From NCBI GenBank assembly GCA_038250905.1, contig JBBSBV010000020.1, positions 19,562 through 83,561 on the forward strand: 64,000 nucleotides of DNA, in the 5' to 3' direction. This document shows positions 17,115 through 24,344 of the stretch, piece by piece (position 1 is the stretch's first letter; every line of letters starts with the position of its first letter). Both the position numbers and the translations under genes were made by a program. The stretch is from JAENVU01 sp038250905. Lineage in GTDB: Bacteria > Actinomycetota > Acidimicrobiia > IMCC26256 > JAENVU01. The notes below the pieces were generated by a model. It was not told the origin of the DNA. It was given only the letters and a program-made list of their open reading frames with translations, and did no database searches.

Positions 17115-18731
17115 ATGCGCGAAGCCCTCCGCGATCCCGAGATCGTCTACCAACGCCGCTGGCTCACCCTCCTGGTGCTCTGCATCAGCCTGATCGTGAT
17201 CACGCTGGACAACACGATCCTCAACGTCGCGCTGCCCACGTTGGCCCGTTCCACACGGACGGGCGGACTCGGCGCCACCGCCAGCCAACTCCAGTGGACG
17301 GTCGACGCCTACACCCTCGTCTTCGCCGGTCTCCTGCTCACCGCCGGCAGCCTCGGCGACCGGTTCGGCCGGTACCGGTTCCTCGCGACCGGACTCGCGA
17401 TCTTCGGCATCGGCTCCGCACTGTCGGCGTTCGCGCCGTCGGCCAACGCGCTGATCGCGACGCGGGCGCTCATGGGGATCGGCGGCGCCTTCATCATGCC
17501 TTCGACGCTGTCGATCATCACCAACGTCTTCACCAATCCGGCCGAACGCGGGAAGGCGATCGGCGTCTGGGCCGGGGTCTCGGCCCTCGGCATCGGACTC
17601 GGCCCGATTACCGGTGGCGTCCTGCTCGAGCACTTCTGGTGGGGATCGATCTTCATCGTCAACGTGCCGATCGTGATCGCGGGGCTCGTGCTCGGGTTCA
17701 AGCTCGTGCCCGAGTCACGCGATCCCCAACATGCCGCGCTCGACCCGGTGGGCGCGCTGCTGTCGATCGCGGCGCTCGGCAGCATCCTGTGGGCGGTGAT
17801 CGAGGCGCCGAACCACGGCTGGGGCGCGCCCGAGATCCTCGCCGCGTTCGGCGCCGGCATCGTGATCCTCGGCGCCTTCTTCGCGTGGGAACTGCACTCG
17901 CGTCATCCGATGCTCGACATGCACTTCTTCGAGAACCCGCGCTTCAGTGCCGCGAGCGGCGCGATCACCCTGGTGTTCCTCTCCCTGTTCGGCACGCTGT
18001 TCCTCCTCACGCAGTACCTGCAGTCGGTGCTCGGCTACTCGACCGTGAAGGCCGGCGCGGTGCTGCTCCCGCAGGCCGCGGTGCTCATGGTCTTCGCGCC
18101 ACTCTCCAATGTCTGGGTCCAGCGCTGGGGTAACAAGATCGTGGTGGCCACCGGCCTGCTCCTGGTCACCTCGTCGCTCGCGCTCTTCACCGTGTTCCGG
18201 CCCGACAGCAGTGTGTTGGTGATCATCGGGATCACGATGCTGCTCGGTGTCGGCATGGCCAACGTCCTGGCACCGTGCACCGACTCGATCATGGGCTCGC
18301 TCCCCCGCGCCAAGGCCGGAGTCGGCTCGGCGGTGAACGACACGACGCGACAGATGGGCGGCGCGGTGGGTGTCGCGGTGTTCGGCTCGATGATGGCCAG
18401 CCATTTCCACAGCACCATCGCCGGCAAGCTCGGAACGATCGTCCCGCCCGGTCTCGTGCAGCGCGTCCGCGACAACGTCGGCCAAGCCGTCGGCGTCGCC
18501 GCCCAGACCGCGAACCGTTCGGTCTCTGCCCGCATCGCCGCGGCGGCGAAGGACAGTTTCGTCGGCGGTCTGCATCTCATCGGTCTGGTGGCCGCGGCCA
18601 TCACCCTCGCCGCGGCGATCGGCGTCGCACTGTTCCTTCCCGCGCGGGCACGACCCGAGGACGGTGGGCCGCTCCTGACCCCGGCCGAAGGCGCGCGCAG
18701 CACAGTGCCCCAGCCGAGTGAACTCGGCTAA
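17115..18731 (+). CDS. DHA2-family MFS drug/proton antiporter (14 TMS)
   Basis: A 538-residue membrane protein of the EmrB/QacA type. It shows LDNTILNVALPTL in TM1 (motif D1), LTAGSLGDRFGR (motif A), and motif C in TM5 (GVSALGIGLGPITGGVLL). About fourteen hydrophobic segments are present and the length is normal. It probably exports amphiphilic toxic compounds using the proton gradient. The open frame extends back to 16527 inside the LigD gene, but ATG 17115 (MREALRDPE) just before the first helix is the evident start, with GGTGGG close upstream. No regulator is adjacent. Confidence 0.88.
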   Translation: MREALRDPEIVYQRRWLTLLVLCISLIVITLDNTILNVALPTLARSTRTGGLGATASQLQWTVDAYTLVFAGLLLTAGSLGDRFGRYRFLATGLAIFGIGSALSAFAPSANALIATRALMGIGGAFIMPSTLSIITNVFTNPAERGKAIGVWAGVSALGIGLGPITGGVLLEHFWWGSIFIVNVPIVIAGLVLGFKLVPESRDPQHAALDPVGALLSIAALGSILWAVIEAPNHGWGAPEILAAFGAGIVILGAFFAWELHSRHPMLDMHFFENPRFSAASGAITLVFLSLFGTLFLLTQYLQSVLGYSTVKAGAVLLPQAAVLMVFAPLSNVWVQRWGNKIVVATGLLLVTSSLALFTVFRPDSSVLVIIGITMLLGVGMANVLAPCTDSIMGSLPRAKAGVGSAVNDTTRQMGGAVGVAVFGSMMASHFHSTIAGKLGTIVPPGLVQRVRDNVGQAVGVAAQTANRSVSARIAAAAKDSFVGGLHLIGLVAAAITLAAAIGVALFLPARARPEDGGPLLTPAEGARSTVPQPSELG

Positions 18732-18920
18732 CGACCCAACCGCGCCGGCGTGTTGATCTTGTCGACCGCGATCTTCAGGATGATCCGCCCGTCGGGGCCG
18801 ATGGGGTTCGCGTAGTCCGTTCCCAGGTACTTGCGCGAGCGCGCGTCGATGTGGGCGCGCGCTTCGCCACCGACGGCCGGGTCTACCACATGGCCCCGCA
18901 CCTCGGCCCGGTTCCACCGA
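18728..18920 (-). pseudogene. 5'-truncated F420-dependent PPOX-class oxidoreductase remnant
   Basis: The minus-strand frame ending here reads AEVRGHVVDPAVGGEARAHI then SRKYLGTDYANPIGPDG and KIAVDKINTPARLGR. This is the characteristic C-terminal half of PPOX-class F420-dependent enzymes. Upstream of about 18920 the frame has no family resemblance and runs inside the oppositely coded cyclic-nucleotide-binding gene, which starts at 18965. The N-terminal half is therefore missing. The stop codon is intact and overlaps the end of the MFS gene by 4 bases. I infer a gene remnant cut off by a past rearrangement. Confidence 0.55.
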
Positions 18921-18964
18921 GCGCCCGCCGAAAACTCCCGGCTCCCCCCACTACGGTCACACCC

Positions 18965-19978
18965 GTGAGCGACCAAGCGTCCGGCGCGGAGCCGGCCGGG
19001 CTGCCGGCACCGGATTTCGACGATGCGCGTCGCGCGGCCCTCGACGCACTCCTCGCCGACAACCCACAACGACGATTCGCCGCCGGCGAGGCGATCATGA
19101 GCGAGGGTGCCACCGCCGACTGGTTCGCGTTCGTGCGGTCGGGCACCGCCGAGGTCTCGCGCGACTCCCCCGCCGGGCCGGTACCGATCGGTGTGGCACG
19201 TACCGGTTCGATCGTCGGCGAGTTGGCGCTCATCACCGGCGGGCCACGCCGCGCCACGGTGACTGCGACATCCGACGTCGTGATCGCATGCGGCGATATC
19301 GACGACCTCCACCGGGTGCTGAGCCACCACGAGGTGGCCGAATCGGTCGCGCGGATCGTGGCCGATCGGCTCGCCCGCCTCGCCGAACCGGTCGAGGTCA
19401 CCCTTCCGGACGGACACCTCGTCAAACTCCGGCCCGGCCTCTCGTCCGATGGATCGGCGCTGGCGGCGGGCCTCGCGGCGATGTCACGGGAGTCGTTGCG
19501 CCGCCGGTTCTTCTCGTCCGGGACGCCGCCGGAGACGGTCGTGCGTTACCTCCTCGACGTGAACTACGTCGATCATTTCGCGTGGGTCGCGATCGAAGCC
19601 GACGGCCCCGATCAGTCGATGATCGGCTCGGCTCGGTTCGTACGGTCGAAGACCGACCACACGTACGCCGACCTCGGCATCGGACTCATCGACCGCGTGC
19701 AGGGGCGTGGGATCGGGACGATGCTCATCGAGGCGCTCGGCGTGGCCGCCGCGGCGGCCGGGGTCGAGTACTTCACCGCCGACGTCCTCCGCGAGAACGC
19801 CGCCATGCGCGCGTTGCTGCGACGCCCGAGCACCCACTGGACGAGCAGGGAGCCCGGCGTGGTCCACGCAGTCACCGCGGTCGCGGAGTACGGCGCCACC
19901 CTGGCACCCGAGGTCCAGAGCCGCCTCTCGATGGTGGCATCCTCGATCATCTGGAACTCGGCTGCCGTCCTGCTCTGA
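18965..19978 (+). CDS. cAMP-binding protein lysine acetyltransferase (Pat/KATmt-like)
   Basis: A 337-residue protein joining an N-terminal cyclic-nucleotide-binding domain (residues about 20-145) to a C-terminal GNAT domain (about 160-310). The phosphate-binding cassette is intact (VGELALITGGPRRATV). The acetyl-CoA loop reads QGRGIGTML. This layout matches mycobacterial Pat (Rv0998), which acetylates acyl-CoA synthetases and other proteins on lysine when cAMP binds. GTG 18965 is chosen as the start: TACGGT lies 7 bases upstream (leaderless pattern), and the longer frame runs into a gene remnant. It would link cAMP level to carbon metabolism. Confidence 0.82.
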   Translation: MSDQASGAEPAGLPAPDFDDARRAALDALLADNPQRRFAAGEAIMSEGATADWFAFVRSGTAEVSRDSPAGPVPIGVARTGSIVGELALITGGPRRATVTATSDVVIACGDIDDLHRVLSHHEVAESVARIVADRLARLAEPVEVTLPDGHLVKLRPGLSSDGSALAAGLAAMSRESLRRRFFSSGTPPETVVRYLLDVNYVDHFAWVAIEADGPDQSMIGSARFVRSKTDHTYADLGIGLIDRVQGRGIGTMLIEALGVAAAAAGVEYFTADVLRENAAMRALLRRPSTHWTSREPGVVHAVTAVAEYGATLAPEVQSRLSMVASSIIWNSAAVLL

Positions 19979-20205
19979 CGGCTGTCCGGTGCCGAGTAGG
20001 CCGATCAGGCGGCGGGCCGGCGCGACGACGTCGAGTGCAGCGCCGCACCGATCGCCAAGGTGGCGACGAGCCGGCTGACCAGCAGCTCGAGTGGTTCCCC
20101 GTCCGTGCGGTGATCCGCATCCGCTGCGCGTTCGCGAGGATCACCGCCCCCAGCCGCGGATCGGGCCTCTCCATCGGGCGCTCAACTCCCCGGGGGTCCG
20201 GATCG

Positions 20206-20234
20206 TTGACTCCATACCAACTGGTCGGTATGCT
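20206..20234 (+). promoter_or_regulatory. Leaderless tetR promoter with TetR operator B
   Basis: TTGACT (20206-20211), a 17-base spacer and TATGCT (20229-20234) form a near-consensus promoter. The start point would fall about 2 bases before the ATG at 20243. The spacer and -10 hold the palindrome TACCAACTGGTCGGTA (20215-20230). Its reverse complement differs from operator A at 4886-4901 by one base in sixteen. The position between -35 and -10 is classical for autorepression by a TetR protein. Confidence 0.8.
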
Positions 20235-20242
20235 GTCGCGCC

Positions 20243-20884
20243 ATGCCGTCGACCTCTGCACCCGCACCCCCGGCCGGCGGCCGCGAGCGGATCCTGGCCG
20301 CCGCGGTGGATGTCATCCGCGAACGGGGCCTGCATGCCACCACCGTCGACGACCTCTGCGCCGCCGCCGGCGTCTCCAAGGGGGCGTTCTTCCACCACTT
20401 CGAGAACAAGGAGGCCCTCGCGGTCGCCGCGGCCGGCTACTGGAGCGAGACCACCGCCGCCGCGTTCGCCGGCGCGCCGTACCACGACCACGCCGATCCG
20501 GCCGACCGGGTCCTCGGCTATCTCGACTTCCGCGACTCGCTCGTCGGCGCCGACATCGAGTTGTACAGCTGTCTCGTCGGCACGATGGTGCAGGAGGCGT
20601 ACGCGACGAACCCGGCGGTGCGCGACGCGTGCGGGCGCAGCATCCTCGGCCACGCCGCGACGCTGGAGGCCGACATCGCCGCCGCACTCGCCACGGCACC
20701 GGACGCGCCATCAGGCGCCGAACTCACCGCCGAGGCCGCGAGCCTCGCCCGGTACACCCAGATCGTCCTCCAGGGTGCGTTCGTCGTGAGCAAGGCCGCG
20801 AACGATCCAGTCCTGGTCCACGAGAGCATCGAGCACCTCCGCCGGTACTTCGCGTCGAAGTTCGGACGGACCGCGCTGGTGTGA
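20243..20884 (+). CDS. TetR-family transcriptional repressor
   Basis: A 213-residue protein. The N-terminal HTH (residues about 12-58) reads RILAAAVDVIRERGLHATTV, CAAAGVSKGAFFHHFENKEAL. The C-terminal part is a helical ligand pocket of unknown specificity. The transcript is probably leaderless. The gene's own promoter contains a palindrome nearly identical to the one between the VOC gene and the ltp2-like operon 15 kb away. I infer that it represses itself and that divergent pair, responding to an acyl-CoA or related intermediate. About 264 bases separate it from the acetyltransferase gene upstream, where I see no supportable gene. Confidence 0.85.
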   Translation: MPSTSAPAPPAGGRERILAAAVDVIRERGLHATTVDDLCAAAGVSKGAFFHHFENKEALAVAAAGYWSETTAAAFAGAPYHDHADPADRVLGYLDFRDSLVGADIELYSCLVGTMVQEAYATNPAVRDACGRSILGHAATLEADIAAALATAPDAPSGAELTAEAASLARYTQIVLQGAFVVSKAANDPVLVHESIEHLRRYFASKFGRTALV

Positions 20885-21070
20885 CGCGGTGCCCCGCCCG
20901 ATCGTCCGCCGCTCGCGCCGGCTCGACGGGGTGATCCGGATCCCGATTACTCCCCAGCCCGGCCCTCACGAATCCCTCACAATTCGTTGGCGGCCCACTG
21001 ATCGGGGTGATCGAAGATCAACGGGACATTCGGCCCCCCGGTCGGACGCGATTTCGAAAGCGAGCACTCG

Positions 21071-22105
21071 ATGATGCGACTCGGTCGAACCGCACTCGTC
21101 GCCGGCGCAATGGTCGTCGTCGCGGGAGCCTGCGTCCCACCCCCGGCACCACCGGCGCCCGCCCCGTATCTCGACCAGGTGTACACGAACGTCGTGGTCA
21201 CCCCGAAGACCGCCGGCATCGCGTTCGGTGCCGCGCCACCGGTGGACCCGAAGGTCGGCACCGTCAACGACACGCACGCCCGCCAGGTCGACGCGAACGG
21301 CAACGAGATCCTGCACCTGTGGGCAGCCGACCCCGTCGACAACGCGGCCAAGAACCGGCCCGCGATCATCTGGGTCCACGGCGGCGGATTCGTCGGCGGC
21401 ATCGGCTCGGAGTGGGGACTCGCGGCCGGCGCCGGCACCGAATACGCCAAACGGGGATACGTCGGGTTCTCGATCGAGTATCGCATCGACACCACGAGCC
21501 AGTGCCAGTACGTGCAGGACCACCAGCACGACGTTCCACTGCCGCCCAACTTCGACGCGCTGCGCGCCCAGTGCGCTCGTGGGATCACCGCCGCCGTCCA
21601 GGACTCCCAGGCCGCGGTCCGGTGGATACGCCGCCACGCGGCGGAATACCGGATCGACCCGAACAAGGTCGCGATCGGCGGCTTCTCCGCGGGCGCAGTC
21701 ACCGCCGACATGGTCGCGTTCAACTCGGACCTCGCGGGGAGTTGGCAGTACAGCGCCGACGACGATCCGGCCGCGAGTTCGCGGGTCCAGGCCGCCTTCG
21801 GTGCTTCGGGCTGCAACTACGACCCAACGACGATCGGCGCCGGTGACTCACCCACGTCGTTCATCCACTCGGAGTTCGACCGGGCCGTCGACTACCGCGA
21901 CTGCGTGGTGCCGACCTTCACCGCGGCCCGCGCCGCGGGTCTGGTCGCCGAGTTGACCTCGTACTGCGGGGCGAACGGCCACGCGGCGTCGCTCTACCAG
22001 CAGCACCTCGCGGCGACGGACGCCCAGTGGACGACATTCCTCGCTCGCGAACTGCGTATCTACTCGAAGCTGCCCCCGGCCAGCGCCGACCCGCTCTGCC
22101 CCTAG
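21071..22105 (+). CDS. Secreted lipoprotein carboxylesterase (alpha/beta hydrolase)
   Basis: A 344-residue exported hydrolase. The signal peptide ends at lipobox VAGAC (Cys about 21) followed by a Pro-rich linker. Esterase marks are HGGGF (about residue 100), the nucleophile elbow GGFSAGA (about 205), a candidate acid in EFDRAVD, and the catalytic His in NGHAAS near the C-terminus. This is the hormone-sensitive-lipase or carboxylesterase type. Two ATG codons in tandem (21071, 21074) are both possible starts. The gene is monocistronic, followed by the convergent GerMN lipoprotein gene. Substrate unknown; ester hydrolysis outside the membrane is the expected role. Confidence 0.8.
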   Translation: MMRLGRTALVAGAMVVVAGACVPPPAPPAPAPYLDQVYTNVVVTPKTAGIAFGAAPPVDPKVGTVNDTHARQVDANGNEILHLWAADPVDNAAKNRPAIIWVHGGGFVGGIGSEWGLAAGAGTEYAKRGYVGFSIEYRIDTTSQCQYVQDHQHDVPLPPNFDALRAQCARGITAAVQDSQAAVRWIRRHAAEYRIDPNKVAIGGFSAGAVTADMVAFNSDLAGSWQYSADDDPAASSRVQAAFGASGCNYDPTTIGAGDSPTSFIHSEFDRAVDYRDCVVPTFTAARAAGLVAELTSYCGANGHAASLYQQHLAATDAQWTTFLARELRIYSKLPPASADPLCP

Positions 22106-22131
22106 TCCTCCGAAGCGGTGCGACCGTCCGG

Positions 22132-22704
22132 CTACGCGGGCGCGACCGCCGCGTAGTCGTCGCGCGACACCGGGGTCGAGACGAGTGATCCGTTCGCGAG
22201 GGGCACCTCGGTCGACTCTCCCCGCAGCGTGAACCGCACCTGGCCGATCCCGGGACGGGCGGTCAGCGTGAACACCAGTTGGGCGAGCGCGAGCAGCTGC
22301 TCGGTGCTCGGAAGCGTGGAGAAGGCGCGCGCCAGATCGACGCTCGCGGTCCCGGCGGTGTCCGAGATCCGGTTGACCGCGTTCGGTTCGGGCAGCGCGG
22401 AATGGAGTCCGGCATCGACCTCGTCCTTGGTCGGGCCCCGCAACAACTCGCGGAGCACCGTGCGTAGGCGCGGGTCCGGATCGATACGCCGGACGACCGA
22501 CGCGAGGCGGCCGTTCTTCACGAAGTAGAGCAGCGTGTCGGCACCGGTGGTGGCCGTCGGCGACGCGCCACTGTGTTGGTTGAGGAGTCCGAAGGGAACG
22601 TGATCGCGCGGGACCTTGGTGGCCGAGTCCTCGCTCGACACCCCGCACGCGCCCAGTGCGACCACTGCCACGATCAGCGACGCGAGCATGCGGCGCCCGG
22701 TCAC
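22132..22704 (-). CDS. GerMN-domain lipoprotein (LpqB-like partner of the kinase)
   Basis: A 190-residue lipoprotein with signal peptide and lipobox LGAC (Cys about 19), then one GerMN (sporulation and germination) domain, seen in LLYFVKNGRLASVVRRID, LRTVLRELLRGPTKDEVDAGL and ASVDLARAF. In mycobacteria the lipoprotein LpqB, with a GerMN domain and a propeller, is encoded after mtrB and modulates that kinase. This protein is much shorter and lacks the propeller. GTG 22704 overlaps the kinase stop (GTGA), so the two are translationally coupled, which supports a joint function at the membrane. Confidence 0.78.
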   Translation of the reverse strand: MTGRRMLASLIVAVVALGACGVSSEDSATKVPRDHVPFGLLNQHSGASPTATTGADTLLYFVKNGRLASVVRRIDPDPRLRTVLRELLRGPTKDEVDAGLHSALPEPNAVNRISDTAGTASVDLARAFSTLPSTEQLLALAQLVFTLTARPGIGQVRFTLRGESTEVPLANGSLVSTPVSRDDYAAVAPA

Positions 22705-24089
22705 CGAGACCACCGCGGGACCTCGATGACGAATCGGGCACCTCCCTCGGGCGAGTCCTCCACCCATACCCGGCCGTCGTGCAGCCGCAGATGCTCGACG
22801 GCGAGGGCCAGGCCCAGCCCGGTACCGGGAGTCGAGTCGGACCAGCTGCCGCGCGCGAACCGCTCGAACATCCGCTCCCGCTCTTCCGGTGGGATGCCCG
22901 GACCGGCGTCGTCCACCGCGAGCAGGAGCGACGTCTCGGTCCCGGCGACGATCACGGCCGTCGCCCCGTTCCCGTAGGCGTCGGCATTGTTCAAGAGGTT
23001 CGTGAGTACCTGGCCGATGCGGCGCTTGTCGAGATCGACCAGGGCCGGCGCCGAAGGGTCGACCTCCAACCGGACGCCTTCCCGATGGGTCGACGCCAGC
23101 AACTCCTGCACCAATTGTGCGGGCGATTCGTTGGTGCGGTTGGCCGCTTCCACCCCGGCGTCGAGCCGGGAGATCTCCAGAAGGTCTTGCACCAGGACGG
23201 TGAACCGGTCGAGTTCCTGGCCCAGCACGTCGAGTGCCGCGTCGGTGGCCTGCGGCGAATCGCTCGCACGGTGCCGGCGCGCCACGTTGAGCGCCGATCC
23301 CATGGTCGCGAGCGGCGTCCGCAACTCATGGCTCACGTCGGACGCGAAGCGGGCCTCGCGTTCGATCCGGGTCCGGAGTGCTGCGACCATCGCGTTGAAG
23401 GAATCCACCAGTGGCTCGAGGTCGCTGTCGCCCTCGGCATCCAGTTGCTCCTCCAGCGCGCCCTCACCGATCCCCGCCGCCGTCACCGCCATCCGGCGCA
23501 CCGGCCGGAGCACGCGCCCGGCCGCGTACCAACCCAACACTGCGCCCACCACCGTGACCACGCCGGCGGCGACCGCGAGCGCCTGCGCCAGGAGGACGAG
23601 GGTCTGGTCGAGGTCGCGGGTGGGGTCGAGTTCGAAGTACGCGGCCTTCACCGCGGGCAGCGGCAACCCGACCGCAATCGTGGGTTCCGACGCGAGGGTC
23701 GTGAACTGCGTACCCGCGGACCCCCCAGCCACGAGGTGACGGAGCGACACCGGCACCTCGTCGCGCCCGACACCGACCGAGGTGCCGAACCAACCCGTTC
23801 CGGACTGCACGACGACACTGCCCGACCCCGTCTGCGCCTGGGCCAGCGCGCCGCTCACGTCGGTCGGGTCGACCCGCAGCGCGTCCCGCACCGCACGGGC
23901 GTTGGCGAACGCCTCGCTCCGAGCGCCGGAGACGCGTCGATCAAGCAGGTAGGTGCGGGTCAACTCGTAGGAAAAGACCGCAACTCCGGCCGAGACCAGC
24001 AGCGCCAGTCCGGCGAACACCACACTGACCCGCCAACGCAGCCCGAGCCGATGTCCGGCCGACAGCACCCCGGTCGGCGTCCCAGTCAT
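22701..24089 (-). CDS. Membrane sensor histidine kinase (MtrB-like)
   Basis: A 462-residue kinase. TM1 is at about residues 20-43, an extracytoplasmic sensor at 44-170, TM2 at 175-200, then HAMP, HisKA with FASDVSHELRTPLA (phospho-acceptor His about 250), and HATPase with NLLNNADAYG, DDAGPGIP and GTGLGLALA. All catalytic boxes are intact. ATG 24089 (MTGTPTG) is preferred; an ATG at 24128 is in frame. No response regulator gene lies on either side, so it is an orphan kinase coupled only to a GerMN lipoprotein. Similarity to MtrB, which controls cell-wall and division genes, is inferred from architecture and neighbour. Confidence 0.85.
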   Translation of the reverse strand: MTGTPTGVLSAGHRLGLRWRVSVVFAGLALLVSAGVAVFSYELTRTYLLDRRVSGARSEAFANARAVRDALRVDPTDVSGALAQAQTGSGSVVVQSGTGWFGTSVGVGRDEVPVSLRHLVAGGSAGTQFTTLASEPTIAVGLPLPAVKAAYFELDPTRDLDQTLVLLAQALAVAAGVVTVVGAVLGWYAAGRVLRPVRRMAVTAAGIGEGALEEQLDAEGDSDLEPLVDSFNAMVAALRTRIEREARFASDVSHELRTPLATMGSALNVARRHRASDSPQATDAALDVLGQELDRFTVLVQDLLEISRLDAGVEAANRTNESPAQLVQELLASTHREGVRLEVDPSAPALVDLDKRRIGQVLTNLLNNADAYGNGATAVIVAGTETSLLLAVDDAGPGIPPEERERMFERFARGSWSDSTPGTGLGLALAVEHLRLHDGRVWVEDSPEGGARFVIEVPRWSR

Positions 24090-24344
24090 CGTGGTCGGAC
24101 CCTCATCGTTTGCTCCCGACGTCTCCATACAGGCTCGCGACCCGCGCCCGTTGCCCCGAGCGTTTCCTGGCCGAGCACGCTACAACCGCGGCGGACACCG
24201 GTCGGTGCGCGGTGCGCTCCGCGTGCTCCGCCGGCCGGGCAACTCCGCGACCAACTCGGAGCGGAACGCGTTCCGCCGAGCGCGCATCGGATGCGCGGAC
24301 GATCGGTCCGGACCCATGAGGGACACGCGCCGTAGCGTGGCTCC

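Noticed and set aside
20005..20187. Possible minus-strand coding remnant before tetR (ends LLVSRLVATLAIGAALHS)
   Set aside because: It has no start codon in frame, no recognisable family and is under 60 codons. Left as a gene-free stretch.
24129..24344. Small frames in the gap between the kinase and the acyltransferase
   Set aside because: Arg/Pro-rich translations with no start signals or family marks.
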